A DNA stretch of 64,000 bases, from positions 467,179,650-467,243,649 of the forward strand of contig CM042684.1 in the NCBI GenBank assembly GCA_023614405.1, given 5' to 3'. The notes under the pieces were generated by a model. The model did not search any database, had not been told where the DNA came from, and saw only the letters and a list, made by a program, of their open reading frames with translations. Source of the stretch: Avena insularis. Lineage: Eukaryota; Streptophyta; Magnoliopsida; Poales; Poaceae. Every line of letters begins with the position of its first letter. Positions within the stretch are counted from its first letter, which is position 1. Shown here one piece after another: positions 1 through 11,704 of the stretch. Both the position numbers and the translations under genes were made by a program.

Positions 1-339
1 AAGGATAAAGATTACTTCATATGATGTTATAGCAATATAAACATAATGACTTGATCGTAATGCTATACTTCGGATGAATGTTCATCACATCATTGCACAA
101 ATGATGTGACCTTGTTATTAACAACATCCAATGTCCATGATCAGGAAACCTTGATCATCTTGTTAATCAACAAGCTAGTCTATAAGAGAGGCATAACTAG
201 GAACCCTTTTTGTTTATTAAACACACATGTATTGATGTTTCCTATCAATACAATTATAGCATGCAAAATAAACATCTATCATATACAAGGAATACATAAT
301 AACAACTTTATTATTGCCTCTCAGGGCATTTTTCCTTCA
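1..339 (-). mobile_element. Copia LTR fragment (5' end of LTR), cut by window edge
   Basis: Read on the minus strand this begins TGAAGGAAAAATGCCCTGAG and continues with GGCAATAATAAAG. That is close to the start of the solo LTR that ends at 56108, and the two stay alignable over about 300 bp. The LTR edge at 339 abuts Gypsy LTR sequence at 340, so this Copia copy appears inserted in the 3' LTR of Gypsy element 1. The rest lies left of the window, so I cannot say whether it is a full element or a solo LTR. Family resemblance to the BARE/WIS/Angela group is from memory. Confidence 0.75.
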
Positions 340-927
340 GCTGGTGGTGATGATGGTGGTGGTGATGATGATGATGATCCCGATGAAGTCCATCTTGATG
401 GTGGTGTTGATGGCGACAATCTCCCCTCTCCGGGAAGGAATTTCCCCGGCAGAAATCTCTGCCAGAGAGATCTTTCTCTCTCGGTGTTTTCTGCCCTGCA
501 GAGGCGACGAAATCTTTCTATGGTCGCTCCCCGAGTATTAGGGTTTCAGGAGGATTATATACGCCAGAGGGGAGAGCTAGAGGTGGGCCAGGGCGGCCAC
601 ACCACCTGGTGGCGCAGCCTAGGCTAGCCCGTGCCAGGGGGTGGTGTGGGCCCCCTGTGGCCCATCTCCACTCCTCCTTCTGGCTTCCTTCGTCTTGTGT
701 AAAAATAGGATTTTCCGTATATTTTCTCGGATTTTCTCATCTTCGCGAATTTTGCCTCCAAACAGCACATTTTCCATCAGAATCCTGATTGCAGCGGTCC
801 ATGCTCCAAAAGTCATCAACCATGCAAAAACAGGTGAAATTACATAAGTATCATCTCTTAATATGAAATATATCAATGAATAACAGTGAATTATGACATA
901 GAATAGTGATGCAAAATGGACGTATCA
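340..927 (-). repeat. 3' LTR of Gypsy 1, truncated by Copia insertion
   Basis: Starts on the minus strand at 927 with TGATACGTCCATTTTGCATC and matches the other LTR (6018-7520) nearly base for base, with small indels. It carries the same GGT/GAT triplet run (341-380) and the same TATA motif (plus-strand attatatac near 553-562). Its distal part is separated by the Copia insertion and lies outside the window. Confidence 0.85.
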
Positions 928-941
928 ACTCCCCCAAGCTT
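928..941 (-). other. Polypurine tract of Gypsy 1
   Basis: Minus-strand AAGCTTGGGGGAGT ends exactly where the 3' LTR begins (927). This is the usual site of plus-strand DNA priming in LTR retrotransposons. Confidence 0.8.
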
Positions 942-2870
942 AGACTTCGCTTGTCCCCAAGCGAAACTGAGGTCAATAAACATGACCCCAGGTTTATGGA
1001 GTGAAGAGTCGATAAAAAGAATACGGACAAAAAGCATCACATTCATCAATACATAGATCATAATAGAAGACAACTCACTATTATATAACTTAACTTGCAA
1101 TGAGTAAAGGAAACACAATAAAGATACATAAAGTAAATCATAATTGGTAATGGCAAACTTAGCTCTTGGTCGAAGAATAGTTGATAGTTTGCTGGAGTTC
1201 ACAAATAACTGGCTTTCAATGATAGCTTTCAAAGTAGTAAACACCAAGATAAGAGCAATGTGCAAAATAAGGAACATAAGAAACCTGATTGAATAAATCA
1301 TCATATGAATGAATGAAACACAACAACTCAAAATACTTGCTGAGATAGAAGGGAATAGGTTTACTGACTCAACTAAAAAGTAAAAGAAAGCCCCTTCGCA
1401 GAGGGAAGCAGGGATTTCAAGTTTCATAAAGAGCTCCCAAAAATTATGATACTTATTAGCTTTCAGCTCTCATTGCCCCTATCATAGGCATCTTTAGGTG
1501 ATTAAGGTTAAAGTGATCAAATATGAGGATATGCTTGACAAGTTGTAAATTGAGAATCTCATGTCCCTTGAATACGAGGGCCGCTCCTCATGCTACTCAA
1601 GTTTAGTCACCGGTAAGTTCTTGTCATCGTAAGCACATGTGTATCATGGAGAACCGCCAACGGGGTACCCCTTGCCCGATGATACGGAAGAATCCCCATA
1701 TCAAAATGACAAGGCAAGCAGACAACAAGCATCTCAGCAATCTTCTTATTTACCATGGGAATATGGTGCTTTTTTCTCTCTTTCCTCTTTTCATAATATC
1801 CTTTTTTTTCTTTTTTTCTTTTTCTCAATCTCTATCTTTTTTATAAGAAGAATGCTTCATAGATGCTCATTATGGTTACGCTGCAGGTTTCCACCATGAC
1901 AGCATGGATTAGACTAGGGGCCTAGGCGTTTCTCTAACACACATGCATAACTCCATGGACTTACAAGCTCCCCTTTCATTTCACACTGACGACATCCATA
2001 GACAAAAGAACATGATATCAACTAGGTACAAAGTACCAGTGCAATGTTGAAAGCGTTCCCCATGACAGCATGGTTCTGCTAATTCACAACTTACAAAGCG
2101 CAAGCATATACGCAACATAGATGGGCACAATGGTTCAAGTTTATTAGATGAAAGAAAGTAAAGTGTGCCATCAAGTTCGTGAGAGCTTTAATCACTAATT
2201 TTCACATTACAAGTTTAATTTGGAAGGTAGATAAAAACATGAATTTACTTGGAATAGCAATAATGCTAATAGGTAGGTATGGTGGACACAAATGGCATGG
2301 GTTGGGTTGAAGGATTGGATGCACGAGAAGAATTCCCTCTCAGTACAGGTTTTTGGCTGGCAAGGCTGGGTTGCAAGTATAAGATTTGAAGGAAACAAAC
2401 AAACATACAAGTGATAAAGACAAACATGAAATCTTCCTTGGAAGCACAAAAGATCTTAACTAGAGAATACTAAACTTATGAGCAAATCAAGAAAGAAAGA
2501 TGATGATTTTTTTTCTTTAGAGTACTTTTATCTTTTCATTCAACTCTCAAAAATAGTGTTGCTATTGACCAAGCTAGGTTTGCCAAAACCAACTAAATTA
2601 ACTCAATTATCCCAAAGTGATAGCAATACTAATAACAAGATCAATCATATAACCACGAATTGAAAACTAATATAAGATATGCAAAAGAGTAAATGATAGA
2701 ACTTCTCATCAATAATCCATAATGGCAACTCACACCAAGGGATACATATCTAAAGAGAGAGGGGACACTTCCATAATGCAAACCATCCTACATGATAACT
2801 TCTCTATTTATGATATGACTCTACTAAAAAGGTTGGAACACGCCAAGGGGATGCCAAACCTTATAACGAA
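942..2870 (-). other. Non-coding internal region of Gypsy 1
   Basis: About 1.9 kb between the coiled-coil ORF and the polypurine tract. It holds AT-rich sequence with homopolymer runs (for example T-rich 1790-1850). I see no recognisable protein domain. Such long 3' non-coding regions are typical of non-autonomous Gypsy elements. Confidence 0.6.
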
Positions 2871-3371
2871 TTACTCCTTCGGTGGTGGTGGTATCCTCTC
2901 ATCATCGTCCAACTTCCAGGATAAGGGCTTCCCATCAACAAAGGACATCGTGGTCTCCAACATCCTGAAACTTGCAGCAGCACTTATGCGTTTAAACCTA
3001 ACCTCATACTCACAATTTTGATTTTGAACGTCGTAGAGCTGTGCTTGCAGTTTGTTGGTTGTTTGGCAGAGTGAGAGGACTTCATCCTTGAGCTCAGCAG
3101 TCTCCTCTTGGTGCTCGGCGATGAGTTCGGAACAAATCTTATGGATGATATCCACTTCGCGTTATGCCATCTTCTTGTAGCTAAAGACTTCTTGCTCCAG
3201 TGCTTCCATCCTGTCCTCTAGACTTCCTTCGCCCTTAGGGCCTTGAACCTCTTTTATCCGGACCTCCCCATCTTCAAGCAACAACTCCTTGGTATGAATC
3301 TTCAACTCTCTCGTGTATGGGTTGATGATATCCTCTAAAGAATCTTCCTTGGCTGATCCAGAGGAAGACAT
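2871..3371 (-). pseudogene. Coiled-coil accessory ORF of Gypsy 1 (one stop)
   Basis: A single minus-strand reading frame of 167 codons starts MSSSGSAKEDSLEDIINPYT at 3371 and ends at 2871. One internal TAA interrupts it after residue 69, between MA and REVD. The middle is rich in heptad-like E, L, K and Q (ELIAEHQEETAELKDEVLSL, then TTNKLQAQLYDVQNQN), which suggests a coiled coil. The C-terminus ends in KLDDDERIPPPPKE. I recall similar extra ORFs in Triticeae Gypsy elements, but their function is unknown. It lies downstream of gag in the same orientation. Only one lesion in 167 codons suggests the frame was kept until late in the element's life. Confidence 0.65.
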
Positions 3372-4459
3372 TGTGGCTCCAAATCTGGGACTCTACCTAT
3401 CAGCAACATATCGAAACGAAAACACGACGAGAACACGATATACGAACCTCGGGGATCCGGAGGATTATATATTACGAAGTTTCACAACAAAATGAAGGTA
3501 CTGAGAGAAAACGGGTTAGAGACGGAGTCCGGAGTGGCCACACCACCTGGTGGCGTGGCCAGGGGTGGGCCCGCGCCACAGGATGGTGTGAGCCACCCTG
3601 GCTCCGTTTCTGTCCCTCTTTCGTTTCGTAGCTTTCCCTATTGACTGAAAACTACAAAAATATAGTTGGATAGTATTTTCATGGAACTTTTCTTACCAGA
3701 ACTGTTACCTATTTGAAAACGGACTCTGCAGGTCTCTGAATTTGGTATCTAGTAGATTCTTCTGGAGTCACCACTTGAATAACATCAATATCTTCATATT
3801 CATACACTTATTATGAGTCATGAAACCTTTCACTTTCTCATTACACCATTTTCTCCACCTACCTGGAAATTTCTTTTCACACAAAACATCACACAGTTCT
3901 CATTAGCAACGTTAGTATAAGTGAAGTGATAAAACCTTTTGAGTTCAACTTCAACTGAAAACCATCAAAACATAAGCTACTGTAGCAACTCCTTCTGAAA
4001 ACCCAAAAATAATTCAAAAAGGAAATCGAATAACGAAGTAAATGCAAGAGTGGCAAAATCTATCAAAACAGACCAGCAGGTATAGATCAATTTTTTAGAA
4101 AATCTTCTGTTGCTCAAATCAAAAAGTGCAAAACTAACAAAAGTTAAATAACAACGTGGGGCAGAAGCACAAAAAATTACAGTTCAATCCTACATACAGA
4201 CATCTCTTACGAATTTTTACGGTGAAGCACAAAAATCTGTTTCGGGACAACAACTTCCCCAAATATTACTTCTCTCTCATTAGAGGTTGATCTTGACACA
4301 AAAACCAAACAAAACGGATAAGGAGAGGTTATTACCGAAGTAATAACTTCCAAGACTCAAAGAAACACAAACAAACTGAAAGCAAAAATAAACTGGGTTG
4401 TCTCCCAAAAAGCTCTTTCTTTATAGCCATTAAGATGGGCATGATAATTTTGAAGATGC
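3372..4459 (-). other. Gypsy 1 spacer between gag and accessory ORF
   Basis: Non-coding spacer. It contains minus-strand GGGAGACAACCC (4395-4406) just after the gag frame, which has a near-identical counterpart in Gypsy 2 (32005-32016). The GC-rich patch 3530-3620 looks like part of the element. I see no gene. Confidence 0.5.
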
Positions 4460-5903
4460 TCATATAAGAATATGAATTGAAGTGAAAGAGAGCATTAAGA
4501 AGCAAAAATGCACACATTTAAGTCTAACCCGCTTCCTATGCAAGGGAATTTTGTAAACAAACAAGTTGTTGAAACCAGAGGCTACTAGCATAGGAAGGCT
4601 AAAGAAGTGCAGCATATAAACTTTCAGCATAAAACGAGGAAACTTGATATTATTGAGATGCATAAGAACACTTTTCCCTCTCTCATAGTAATTTTCAGTA
4701 TCGTGCATAAACTTAACAATATAACTATCACAAGGACCATCGTAACAATGATCACTTATTCTAACAGAAAACACAGGAATACTAGCTCTCATAACACTAC
4801 TTTGTGAGACAATATTAGAGGTATCCTTACAAAGGATAGTGTGTCCCTCTTCTACATATTTAGTGAAAAAGTCTTTCACATTTGCTATTATAGGTTCATC
4901 AACCATTTGTTTATCAGGTTCAACAGCTTTGCTTATACTATCATCAACCATACTAGCTATCATAGAATGTTCCTTTATCTTAACTGGGAAAGGCATTTTC
5001 TCAATATAAGGTTCATGTAAAACATGATTAGCAGTATAAACTTCAGTATTTCTTGTAGGAACACTCTTAGCAATATCTTTATAAGGTTCATGATACTTAT
5101 TCTACTTCTTTTTAGGCACTTAAATGTAGGAAGCAAAAGCCTTAAAATAAGAAGCAATGGCTTGAGAGTCTAGACCATAAGCATTTTTAATATTTTGAAA
5201 GTCATCAGTTCCCATAAAAAATTCAATGCATTTATAATCATAATTTATACCTGACTGTCTTCCTTTGTCATTCTCCCATGCTTCAGAATTATCTGGAATA
5301 CGGTCCAGAAGATCCCATTTGGCTTCTTCTTCCATGTGATTGAATGATCCAGCACAAGAAGCATCCAATAAATCCTTATCATGTAGAGGGAGCCTTGCAT
5401 AAAAGTTATTGATAATAATATTGTTACGGAGATCATGAATGGGACATTTGAGCATTAGTAACTTTAATCTCCCCCAAGCTTAAGATGTACTCGCTCTATC
5501 AAGAGGCCAAAAGTTGTATATTTGATTCCGATCTTTATAAATCTCACTAGGAGGATAAAACTTTGAATTAAAGAGAGGTACTATTTCCTCCCATTCAAGA
5601 GCTTGACCATTCTTCAGCAGCTTATACCATTCCTCAGCTCTTCCTTTCAGTGATAATGAGAATAACTTATTCTTAACTTGATCTGTAGTAATACCTGCAC
5701 TCTTAAAATTCCGCATAATTCGTGTATAAAGAGCAAATGATCACCGGGATGGACAGTTCCATCCCCAACATAGTAGTTATCCATAACATGATCGATAATT
5801 CTTGTAGATATTTTAAAAGCATCATTCTCAGCAGGTGGTGGTTCGTCTACTACCTTAGCAGTGGTAGTACTTTACCAAATAAGAAACTCAGCGAATTATC
5901 CAT
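4460..5903 (-). pseudogene. Gypsy gag with truncated protease region (frameshifted)
   Basis: Structural gag protein of Gypsy 1, which would coat the retrotransposon RNA in virus-like particles. Three overlapping blocks are readable. About 5903-5710 contains a motif like TVHPGDHLLFIHELC. Block 5716-5480 has the Retrotrans_gag signature (LFSLSLKGRAEEWYKLLKNG, then FNSKFYPPSEIYKDRNQIYN). Block 5455-5120, continued at 4996-4460, carries the C-terminal part. Frame changes occur near 5710 and 5480, with an apparent CAA-to-TAA stop near 5480. At about 4770 the reading reaches VRISDHCYDGPCDSYIV, where related elements continue into the aspartic protease active site. That active-site triad is not present here. 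ATG at 5903 follows the primer binding site by about 90 nt, which is why I chose it. Confidence 0.7.
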
Positions 5904-5990
5904 AACAAAAATAAAGCAACTAACAGAAGTAAACAATACTCACAGTAGAAATTTCCTTTACCAGTTCCACTCTCCAATAGCGCTTCACTC

Positions 5991-6006
5991 CGCGGCAACA
6001 GCGCCA
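5991..6006 (-). other. Primer binding site of Gypsy 1
   Basis: Minus-strand TGGCGCTGTTGCCGCG lies 11 nt inside the LTR end at 6018 (spacer AGACTATTTTC). A TGGCGCCGTTGCC-type site is what I recall for this Gypsy group. The matching tRNA is not determined. Confidence 0.65.
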
Positions 6007-6017
6007 GAAAATAGTCT

Positions 6018-7520
6018 TGATGACCCACAAGTATAGGGGGTGTATCGCAGTATTTTTGATAAGTAAGAGTGTCGAACCCAACGAGGAGCAGAAGGTGCTG
6101 GCTAGTGGTATGGATCAGGAATTCTCTGCAAATACTTAGCAAACGGATTTTTAGGTTTTTTTTGATAATGCAAGTAAATAAAGTACGAGTAAATAAAAGA
6201 CAATAAGAATAAATGCAGCAAGTGGCCCAATCCTTTATACAGCAAAGGACAAGCCGATTGTATTACTTAAGATGACCAAATGTTCTTGAGGACACATGGG
6301 AATTCTGTCAAGTGCTTTCGCTTTATATAGTTGATTAATCTTCTTTAGCTTGCTGAGTGTTGTGTTGGTGAACCTGTGCTAATGTACCGACCTTCCTAGG
6401 ACTAATACATACTTGTGATTATACCCCTTGCAAACATCCGTAAGTACAAGAAAGTAATTAAGGTAGAAACCTAACCACAACTTTAAACTCTAAGACCCTT
6501 ACGTCCCCTGTGCAATGGTTTCCTAACGGGGGTTCAGGTTTTTGTCACTCCGGCAACCCCTACGATTAGTAGCCAAATACACAATGCATTCCCCTAGGCC
6601 CATATAGGTGAAGTGTCATGTAGTCGACATTCACATGACACCACTAGAAGAAGTACACCACAACTTAAATATCAAACTATTAAATCTTTCTCAACGCAAC
6701 TCCACTATTAACAACATGACTTCTCCCATGTCCTCAAGAACAAAACGAACTATTCACAAGACATTATATGGATCATGATCAGAGATGGAATAATGATGTA
6801 TAACAATCTGAACATAAACAATAATTCCACGGTTCACTCAATAGCATCAACTACAAAGAGTAATCAACACCAGGAAAGTTTTTCCTAAGAACTATGCAAG
6901 ATTCAACACAATTGTTATAGCAAATATGGAGATGGAGATGATGGTGTTGGTGGTGATGATGGTGGTGATGATGATGATCCCGATAAAGTCCAGCTTGATG
7001 GTGGTGTTGATGGCGACGATCTCCCCTCTTCGGGAAGGAATTCTCCCGGCAGAAATCTGTCTGCCAGAGAGATCTTTCTCTCGGTGTTTCCGCTTCAGAG
7101 GCGCATAATCTTTCTGTGGTCGCCCCGAGTATTAGGGTTTCGGGAGGATTATATACGCCAGAGGGGAGAGCTGGAGGTGGGCCAGGGCGGCCACACCACC
7201 TGGTGGCGCGGCCTAGGCTAGCCCGCGCCAAGGGGTGGTGTGGCCCCCCTGTGGCCCATCTCCACTCCTCCTTCTGGCTTCTTTCGTCTTTTGGAAAAAT
7301 AGGATTTTCCGTATATTTTTCCGGATTTTCTGATCTTCGCGAATTTTGCCTCCAAACAGCATCTTTTCATCAGAATCCTGACTGCAGCGGTCCATGCTCC
7401 AAAAGTCATCAACCATGCAAAAACAGGTGAAATTACATAAGTATCATCTCTTAATATGAAATATATCAATAAATAACAGTGAATTATGACATAGAATAGT
7501 GACGCAAAATGGACGTATCA
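6018..7520 (-). repeat. 5' LTR of Gypsy 1 (complete, about 1.5 kb)
   Basis: Runs on the minus strand from TGATACG at 7520 to a TCATCA end at 6018 (the end could be 6021). Features include a TATA box at 7149-7155, a GGT/GAT triplet run (6930-6985) and a downstream non-coding leader. The flanking 5-mer at 7521-7525 is cccgc. The partner duplication would lie left of the window. Confidence 0.8.
7149..7155 (-). promoter_or_regulatory. TATA box of Gypsy 1 5' LTR
   Basis: Minus-strand TATATAA within GCGTATATAATCC. The equivalent motif exists in the 3' LTR near 553-562. Position inside the LTR fits the U3/R promoter. Confidence 0.55.
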
Positions 7521-7653
7521 CCCGCGTCCAAAAAAATTTACAGCGTCGCGCAGTTTACAGCGTCTGTTGGAGGGAGGTTATTTGCTCCGCGCGCTGCATA
7601 TCGTTGTTTTTTTAGCACGCGGCTGATATAGCGCGCCTGCTGGAGATGCTCTA
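7521..7653. mobile_element. Terminal fragment of a TIR DNA transposon
   Basis: The right edge reads GGAGATGCTCTAAC, the complement of GTTAGAGCATCTCC, a common TIR start of grass DNA elements. The GC-rich interior (gcgcgctg, gcgcgcctgc) fits such ends. The left side is cut exactly at the Gypsy 1 LTR, so I infer that Gypsy 1 inserted into it. Superfamily not determined. Confidence 0.4.
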
Positions 7654-7866
7654 ACTAAACAGAAATATTGGCTATCCCTAACTTGATGGTTGAGGATATC
7701 TTCATCCCCAAAATCATATCCTCTGAACCAAATAACCCCTTAAAGTCCATATGTGTATTAACCATAGAGAAATGACAAGCCAAAAAGCCCGGTTCTAGAT
7801 ATCTTGAGCGAACATTCAGAGCTGTTTGCCACCGGTAGCCATATGTTCCCACTGCTCCATAGGTAA

Positions 7867-7922
7867 CAGAACCCGACCAATACTAAATCCAATTCAGAAC
7901 CCGACCAATACTAAATCCAATT
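7867..7922. repeat. Two tandem 28-bp units
   Basis: cagaacccgaccaatactaa followed by atccaatt occurs twice with no mismatch (7867-7894 and 7895-7922). Lies between the DNA-transposon end and the LINE fragment; no coding sense seen. Confidence 0.8.
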
Positions 7923-7929
7923 CACAACC

Positions 7930-8285
7930 ATACGTATAACCTGCAAATTTTTTGTACCTCCAACCTTGTTAAAAATAATGTTATCAGTATGATTTCTATC
8001 CTTAACGATCTTATCAGTACCATTCAACCAATTTCTAAACATATTAGTAATATTAGCTAGTGGGGAAATATTAAAAGTGAAGTATACAACAAGCCAAACA
8101 ATTTGTGCAAAAGGACATGAAATAAATAATGTTGAATCTTTCCTCCAATCACAAAAGCAACATTTTATATTCCCAGTCTATTTTATTTTAGCAAGGTTAT
8201 TTTATGTGAGTAACACTTTTCTATTAAGGAACCACGTGAGAATATCTTAACTTTAAGAGGAATCTTTAGTTTTTGAAGAGATTTT
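7930..8285 (-). pseudogene. LINE-type reverse transcriptase zinc-binding (zf-RVT) remnant
   Basis: Minus-strand conceptual reading in changing frames gives KIPLKVKIFS, then NRKVLLT, NNLAK, CCFCDWRKDSTLFISCPFAQ and MFRNWLNGTDKI. This order matches the zf-RVT region found downstream of reverse transcriptase in plant non-LTR elements (PF13966-type), including the paired cysteines and the conserved W of NWLNG. The histidine of the zinc motif appears lost (DSTLFISC, where related proteins have a His before the last Cys). Several frameshifts and stops are present. No reverse transcriptase is found next to it. Confidence 0.6.
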
Positions 8286-10814
8286 CGTGGAAAATCGCAC
8301 TGAACATTCATCAGGTGTGCATGCATAGATTTAACTAAGAAAAGCTGAGGATGTTAGCTTCCAAATGTCTATCTGGTTCGTCATTAAGATTTGTATCCAT
8401 CTGTTTTTATCATAAATGAATTCATGATGTCCAAAGAAACAAAAAAGTAATTCCACCGATTTATTAATATTCATCAACAGCAATACAAAGAAGCCAAAAA
8501 GTAATAAAATTACAAATATGTCACTGGACCACCTGATGACGACTACAAACACTAGAGAGAGCTGAAGGCACGCCGTCGTCCTCGCCCCTCCATCACTGGA
8601 CGGGCAAAACTTGTCGTAGCAGAGCTTGTTGTAGTAGACAGACAGAAAGTCATCGTGCCAAGGCCACAAAAAGACCATCACACTAGAGCGGCAACCATCA
8701 CCAATGATGTCAACCGTAGTAGACAGACAGAAAGTCATCGTGCCAAGGCCACAAAAAGACCATCACACTAGAGCGGCAACCATCACCAATGATGTCAACC
8801 GTAGACCGGAAGAGAATGCCCTGAACACAAAACAATAAAGACGAAAACGGACAGAACCCCAGGATATCCGCCGAATAACCGACTTCACGCGTCCTCCGTA
8901 GGCGCTAGATGCACCACCGGAACGAGGATAGAGCGGGGCCGACCTTATTCTGACTTCAGGATGTTGACGTTGCCTCAACATTATGAAGAAGACGTTAAAA
9001 ACAAGCTCAACAAAGAACGGAAAACCTACCGTGGGCGAGAGGCCGTGGTCCTAGGGCCATCGGAGCGGAGCGACGACATCGCCAGCGAGGGGTCCGGAAC
9101 CCTAGATGTGTTTTCTACTCCTCCCGATCGCCTTTCCGGGCGACTGGGCTGTACGTACCAGTTCGGTCTCAAGTGATAAATCTCCTTGAAACAAAATCTA
9201 ATCTACACGTGAAACAAAACATTAAAATATAGAAACGATGAAACACATTTTCTGTATAAAAGGATGTAAGTTTTTTTTCAGGTAAAGGAAGCTAAGTGAG
9301 GAAAAAAATAGCATCAATTCAAAGAATCATGGGCAATGGAAGGAACAAAGATATATGAACAAAAATTAAGGATTCCTGGAACAACAGATGGGTACAAGAG
9401 AAATAAAAAATTAGATCATATGAGAAGCAAATTTAAACAAACCTTGAATGTTGTTGGAAGAAGGAATAAATATTAGCGATGGTGGAACAAAAGAGAAATC
9501 ATATAGGACAAAATAAGTAAAATTCATGGAAAAACGTTTTCAGAAAACGTCCCAAATAGCAGCTCTTGCGGGTGGATCGGCCGATTGTAACGGCTGAAGT
9601 GTTTTCCCGACTGTCTTATAAACAGTCGAATTCATGTTGCAGTACTCTGGATTCAGGGAGAGAGAGAGAAAGTGAATATGTGTTCCACTAGGTGTTGTGG
9701 CTGCAGAAACTGTTAGCAGCCGCACCTGTAGATAATCCTGCCGTCACAGAGCTAGACACGTCAGGCGGGAATGTATAGGGGGTGGCAGTGGTAGGCAACT
9801 GTGCTTCCACCTTACGACGATCCCGTAAATACATCCTTCCGGTCTTGCACCTACGGCGGTCTTGAGCAGTCGCCGACTGTAGGAAACCTCTGTTTGCGCC
9901 GTTCTGCACTGTCGCGGCCAAGACAAAGCGGCAGCCGGCAGATCGCCGGGTCACGTGAGTCAATCCGTATCGCTGCCCGCCGGGAGCTGGCTGGATGGCA
10001 CGTTCGCGGCCGGCGCAACACGCCGGATTCAGTAGTGGAGTATCTAGCTAGCTCAACAACTTCCTAGCCTGCCGGTGGTACCGTCGATCGGCGGCGTCGT
10101 GGCGCGATGAACGCGGCGTTTCTCTTGAGTGCTTCACCTGACCCGAATCGGTCGGTACCGTGGACCAGTGTGGCTGGTGGTGCCTGGTCTGGTGGACCAG
10201 CCACACGCGGCCTAACCACCAGGGGATCTGATGCCAATATCACTTGTATCCCCACCCCTCGTGTGCAGTGTGCTAGCTAATCATTTGCACCATCTTTGTT
10301 TCCATCCGGTCTCTGTTTTTTTGTTCGCCTGTTTTTTTTTATCATTTAGTGTTTGGTCAAGCAACAAGCAAGGAATCGGTGCATTTTCAAGAGCCTGCAA
10401 GGAAGCAAAACGAGCAGCCGTGCTCTTCAGCGCACCGGTGCTCGTTTTTTTGTTCTGAGCCATCAGCCAGATAGCTCCCTAATTTGCTCTTACCGTCGGC
10501 TGTTAAATCCGTTTCTGCTCTTTCTTTTGCATCAACTTTGCTTCTTCAGTACATGCTCTTTGAGACCCTGAAGTGATATCTCTGAAAGAGTTATGTTTAC
10601 GGCTATCAGACCCGAGCAGAACTGCACTACACAAGATATATCCAGAAAGCAAATGTCAGCTTCGTGATGTAAATACTCGCGCAACTTGGAGTTCCCTCTT
10701 GGCTCTTGCCATGGTACGTGCACGATGCATGCACGGCCAGCCGACTTGCAGCGAGTGATTCACACACTGTAACTATTCACCGGTCAGGGACTCGCTACGG
10801 CCAGCTGCATGTAA
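8286..10814. other. Unassigned low-copy region
   Basis: Besides the 85-bp duplication I recognise no gene. 8440-9175 (GC-rich, ending in gtacgtaccag) has the look of antisense non-LTR untranslated sequence but I cannot show it. 9540-10250 is GC-rich with no sustained coding pattern, and 10250-10560 is T-rich. Short open frames here have no recognisable domain. Confidence 0.5.
8631..8800. repeat. Perfect tandem duplication, 2 x 85 bp
   Basis: Bases 8631-8715 and 8716-8800 are identical by eye, starting gtagtagacagacagaaagt. A third copy starts (gtaga) and stops at 8805. The lack of any mismatch suggests a recent duplication. Confidence 0.9.
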
Positions 10815-11704
10815 GGGCATCTTCACGAGGCCGACTCGTTCGACCATTTGCTGTTCAAATGTGTCCGCGAGAACTGCGGGTCGGTCGAGCGGGCGACCCA
10901 TTCGACCAACGCGACCCCGATTGATCCGCGATGATCCATTTTTAGCTCAATTTTGCGTTGGCCGGGCACGGCGCTCGCCGCACGTGTTGTCTCGATGTCC
11001 TCCCCTGGCCCGCCAGCTAGTAGATGAAAACATCGTTCTCCCAAAATCAATATCCACCCCTCCCACTTTCGACCAAAATCGCATCCCAGGCTCCAGCAAC
11101 CTCGCGCAACAACACGACAGGGCCCCTGCAGGATCCCCGTGGCGAACATGCATACGCCCCCACCAACTGTTCGACGAATGCCCGGTCAAGGGCCATGCAT
11201 GTCAAGGCCAAGATCAAGGCTGAGGAGACCAAGCTCATGATGATACTCTTGACCATCTTGGATCCGGCTCGAAGAAGTTGGTTTGAGAGGACGCAAAACG
11301 ACATCTGGGACTGCCAAATATGATCTCATCGATGATCTATCGCCATGAGACCTACCTCTTTTGCGCATTTTCTATCAAAATTATGTTATTTTGTACTATG
11401 ATTCGGTACTATGGCTTTTGAAATATTATATTTCGTAATTTGTGGTCATTTAGATGCTACTTTTGCCTATTTTTGTTATCGATTTGATAAAATATGTTGT
11501 TAATTGGCAAAATTAGGTGCCAACTGGTCAAATATATGAAAAACGACCAGCTGGCCAATGTCGGCCAGAATGGGTCGAGCCCGTAGGGACACGCCGATCC
11601 AAACAGACAGAGACTAAAATGACTTGTTTTCGTACCCGCTGACTATCCAAACATATCGATTCGAACACCTACTCTATGCGAAATGGGTCGGCCGGTGGAG
11701 TTGC
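10815..11704. mobile_element. Possible PIF/Harbinger-like TIR element
   Basis: The left end GGGCATCTTCACGAGGCCGA and the complement of the right end, GCAACTCCACCGGCCGACCC, are imperfect inverted repeats (gap and a few mismatches). The interior includes an ORF end resembling NAM-associated transposon proteins. I found no clean target duplication (taa on the left, gat on the right), so boundaries and class are tentative. Confidence 0.35.
11147..11320 (+). pseudogene. Fragment resembling NAM-associated C-terminal ORF of PIF-like elements
   Basis: The reading KAKIKAEETKLMMILLTILD followed by PARRSWFERTQNDIW resembles the C-terminal part of Myb/SANT 'NAM-associated' proteins that accompany PIF/Harbinger transposases. 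Only about 50 residues fit. There is no transposase nearby. The assignment rests on pattern memory and could be chance. Confidence 0.35.

Larger units (their letters stand above)
340..7520 (-). mobile_element. Gypsy LTR retrotransposon 1, non-autonomous type
   Basis: Two matching LTRs (340-927 partial, 6018-7520 complete) flank an internal region with a primer binding site next to the right LTR and a purine tract next to the left one, which fixes the minus-strand orientation. Inside are a gag remnant (5903-4460) and a second, coiled-coil ORF (3371-2871). I see no reverse transcriptase, RNase H or integrase, so the element would have needed proteins from a partner. The LTR start TGATACGTCCATTTTGCGTC resembles Sabrina/WHAM-type elements (from memory). 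The left LTR is interrupted at 339/340 by a Copia insertion. Confidence 0.85.

Noticed and set aside
341..380. Poly-aspartate-like coding repeat from GAT/GGT triplets
   Set aside because: It is a microsatellite inside a Gypsy LTR, present again at 6930-6985.
7655..7852. 65-codon minus-strand frame next to the LINE fragment
   Set aside because: No motif, and it is not in line with the zf-RVT reading; probably chance.
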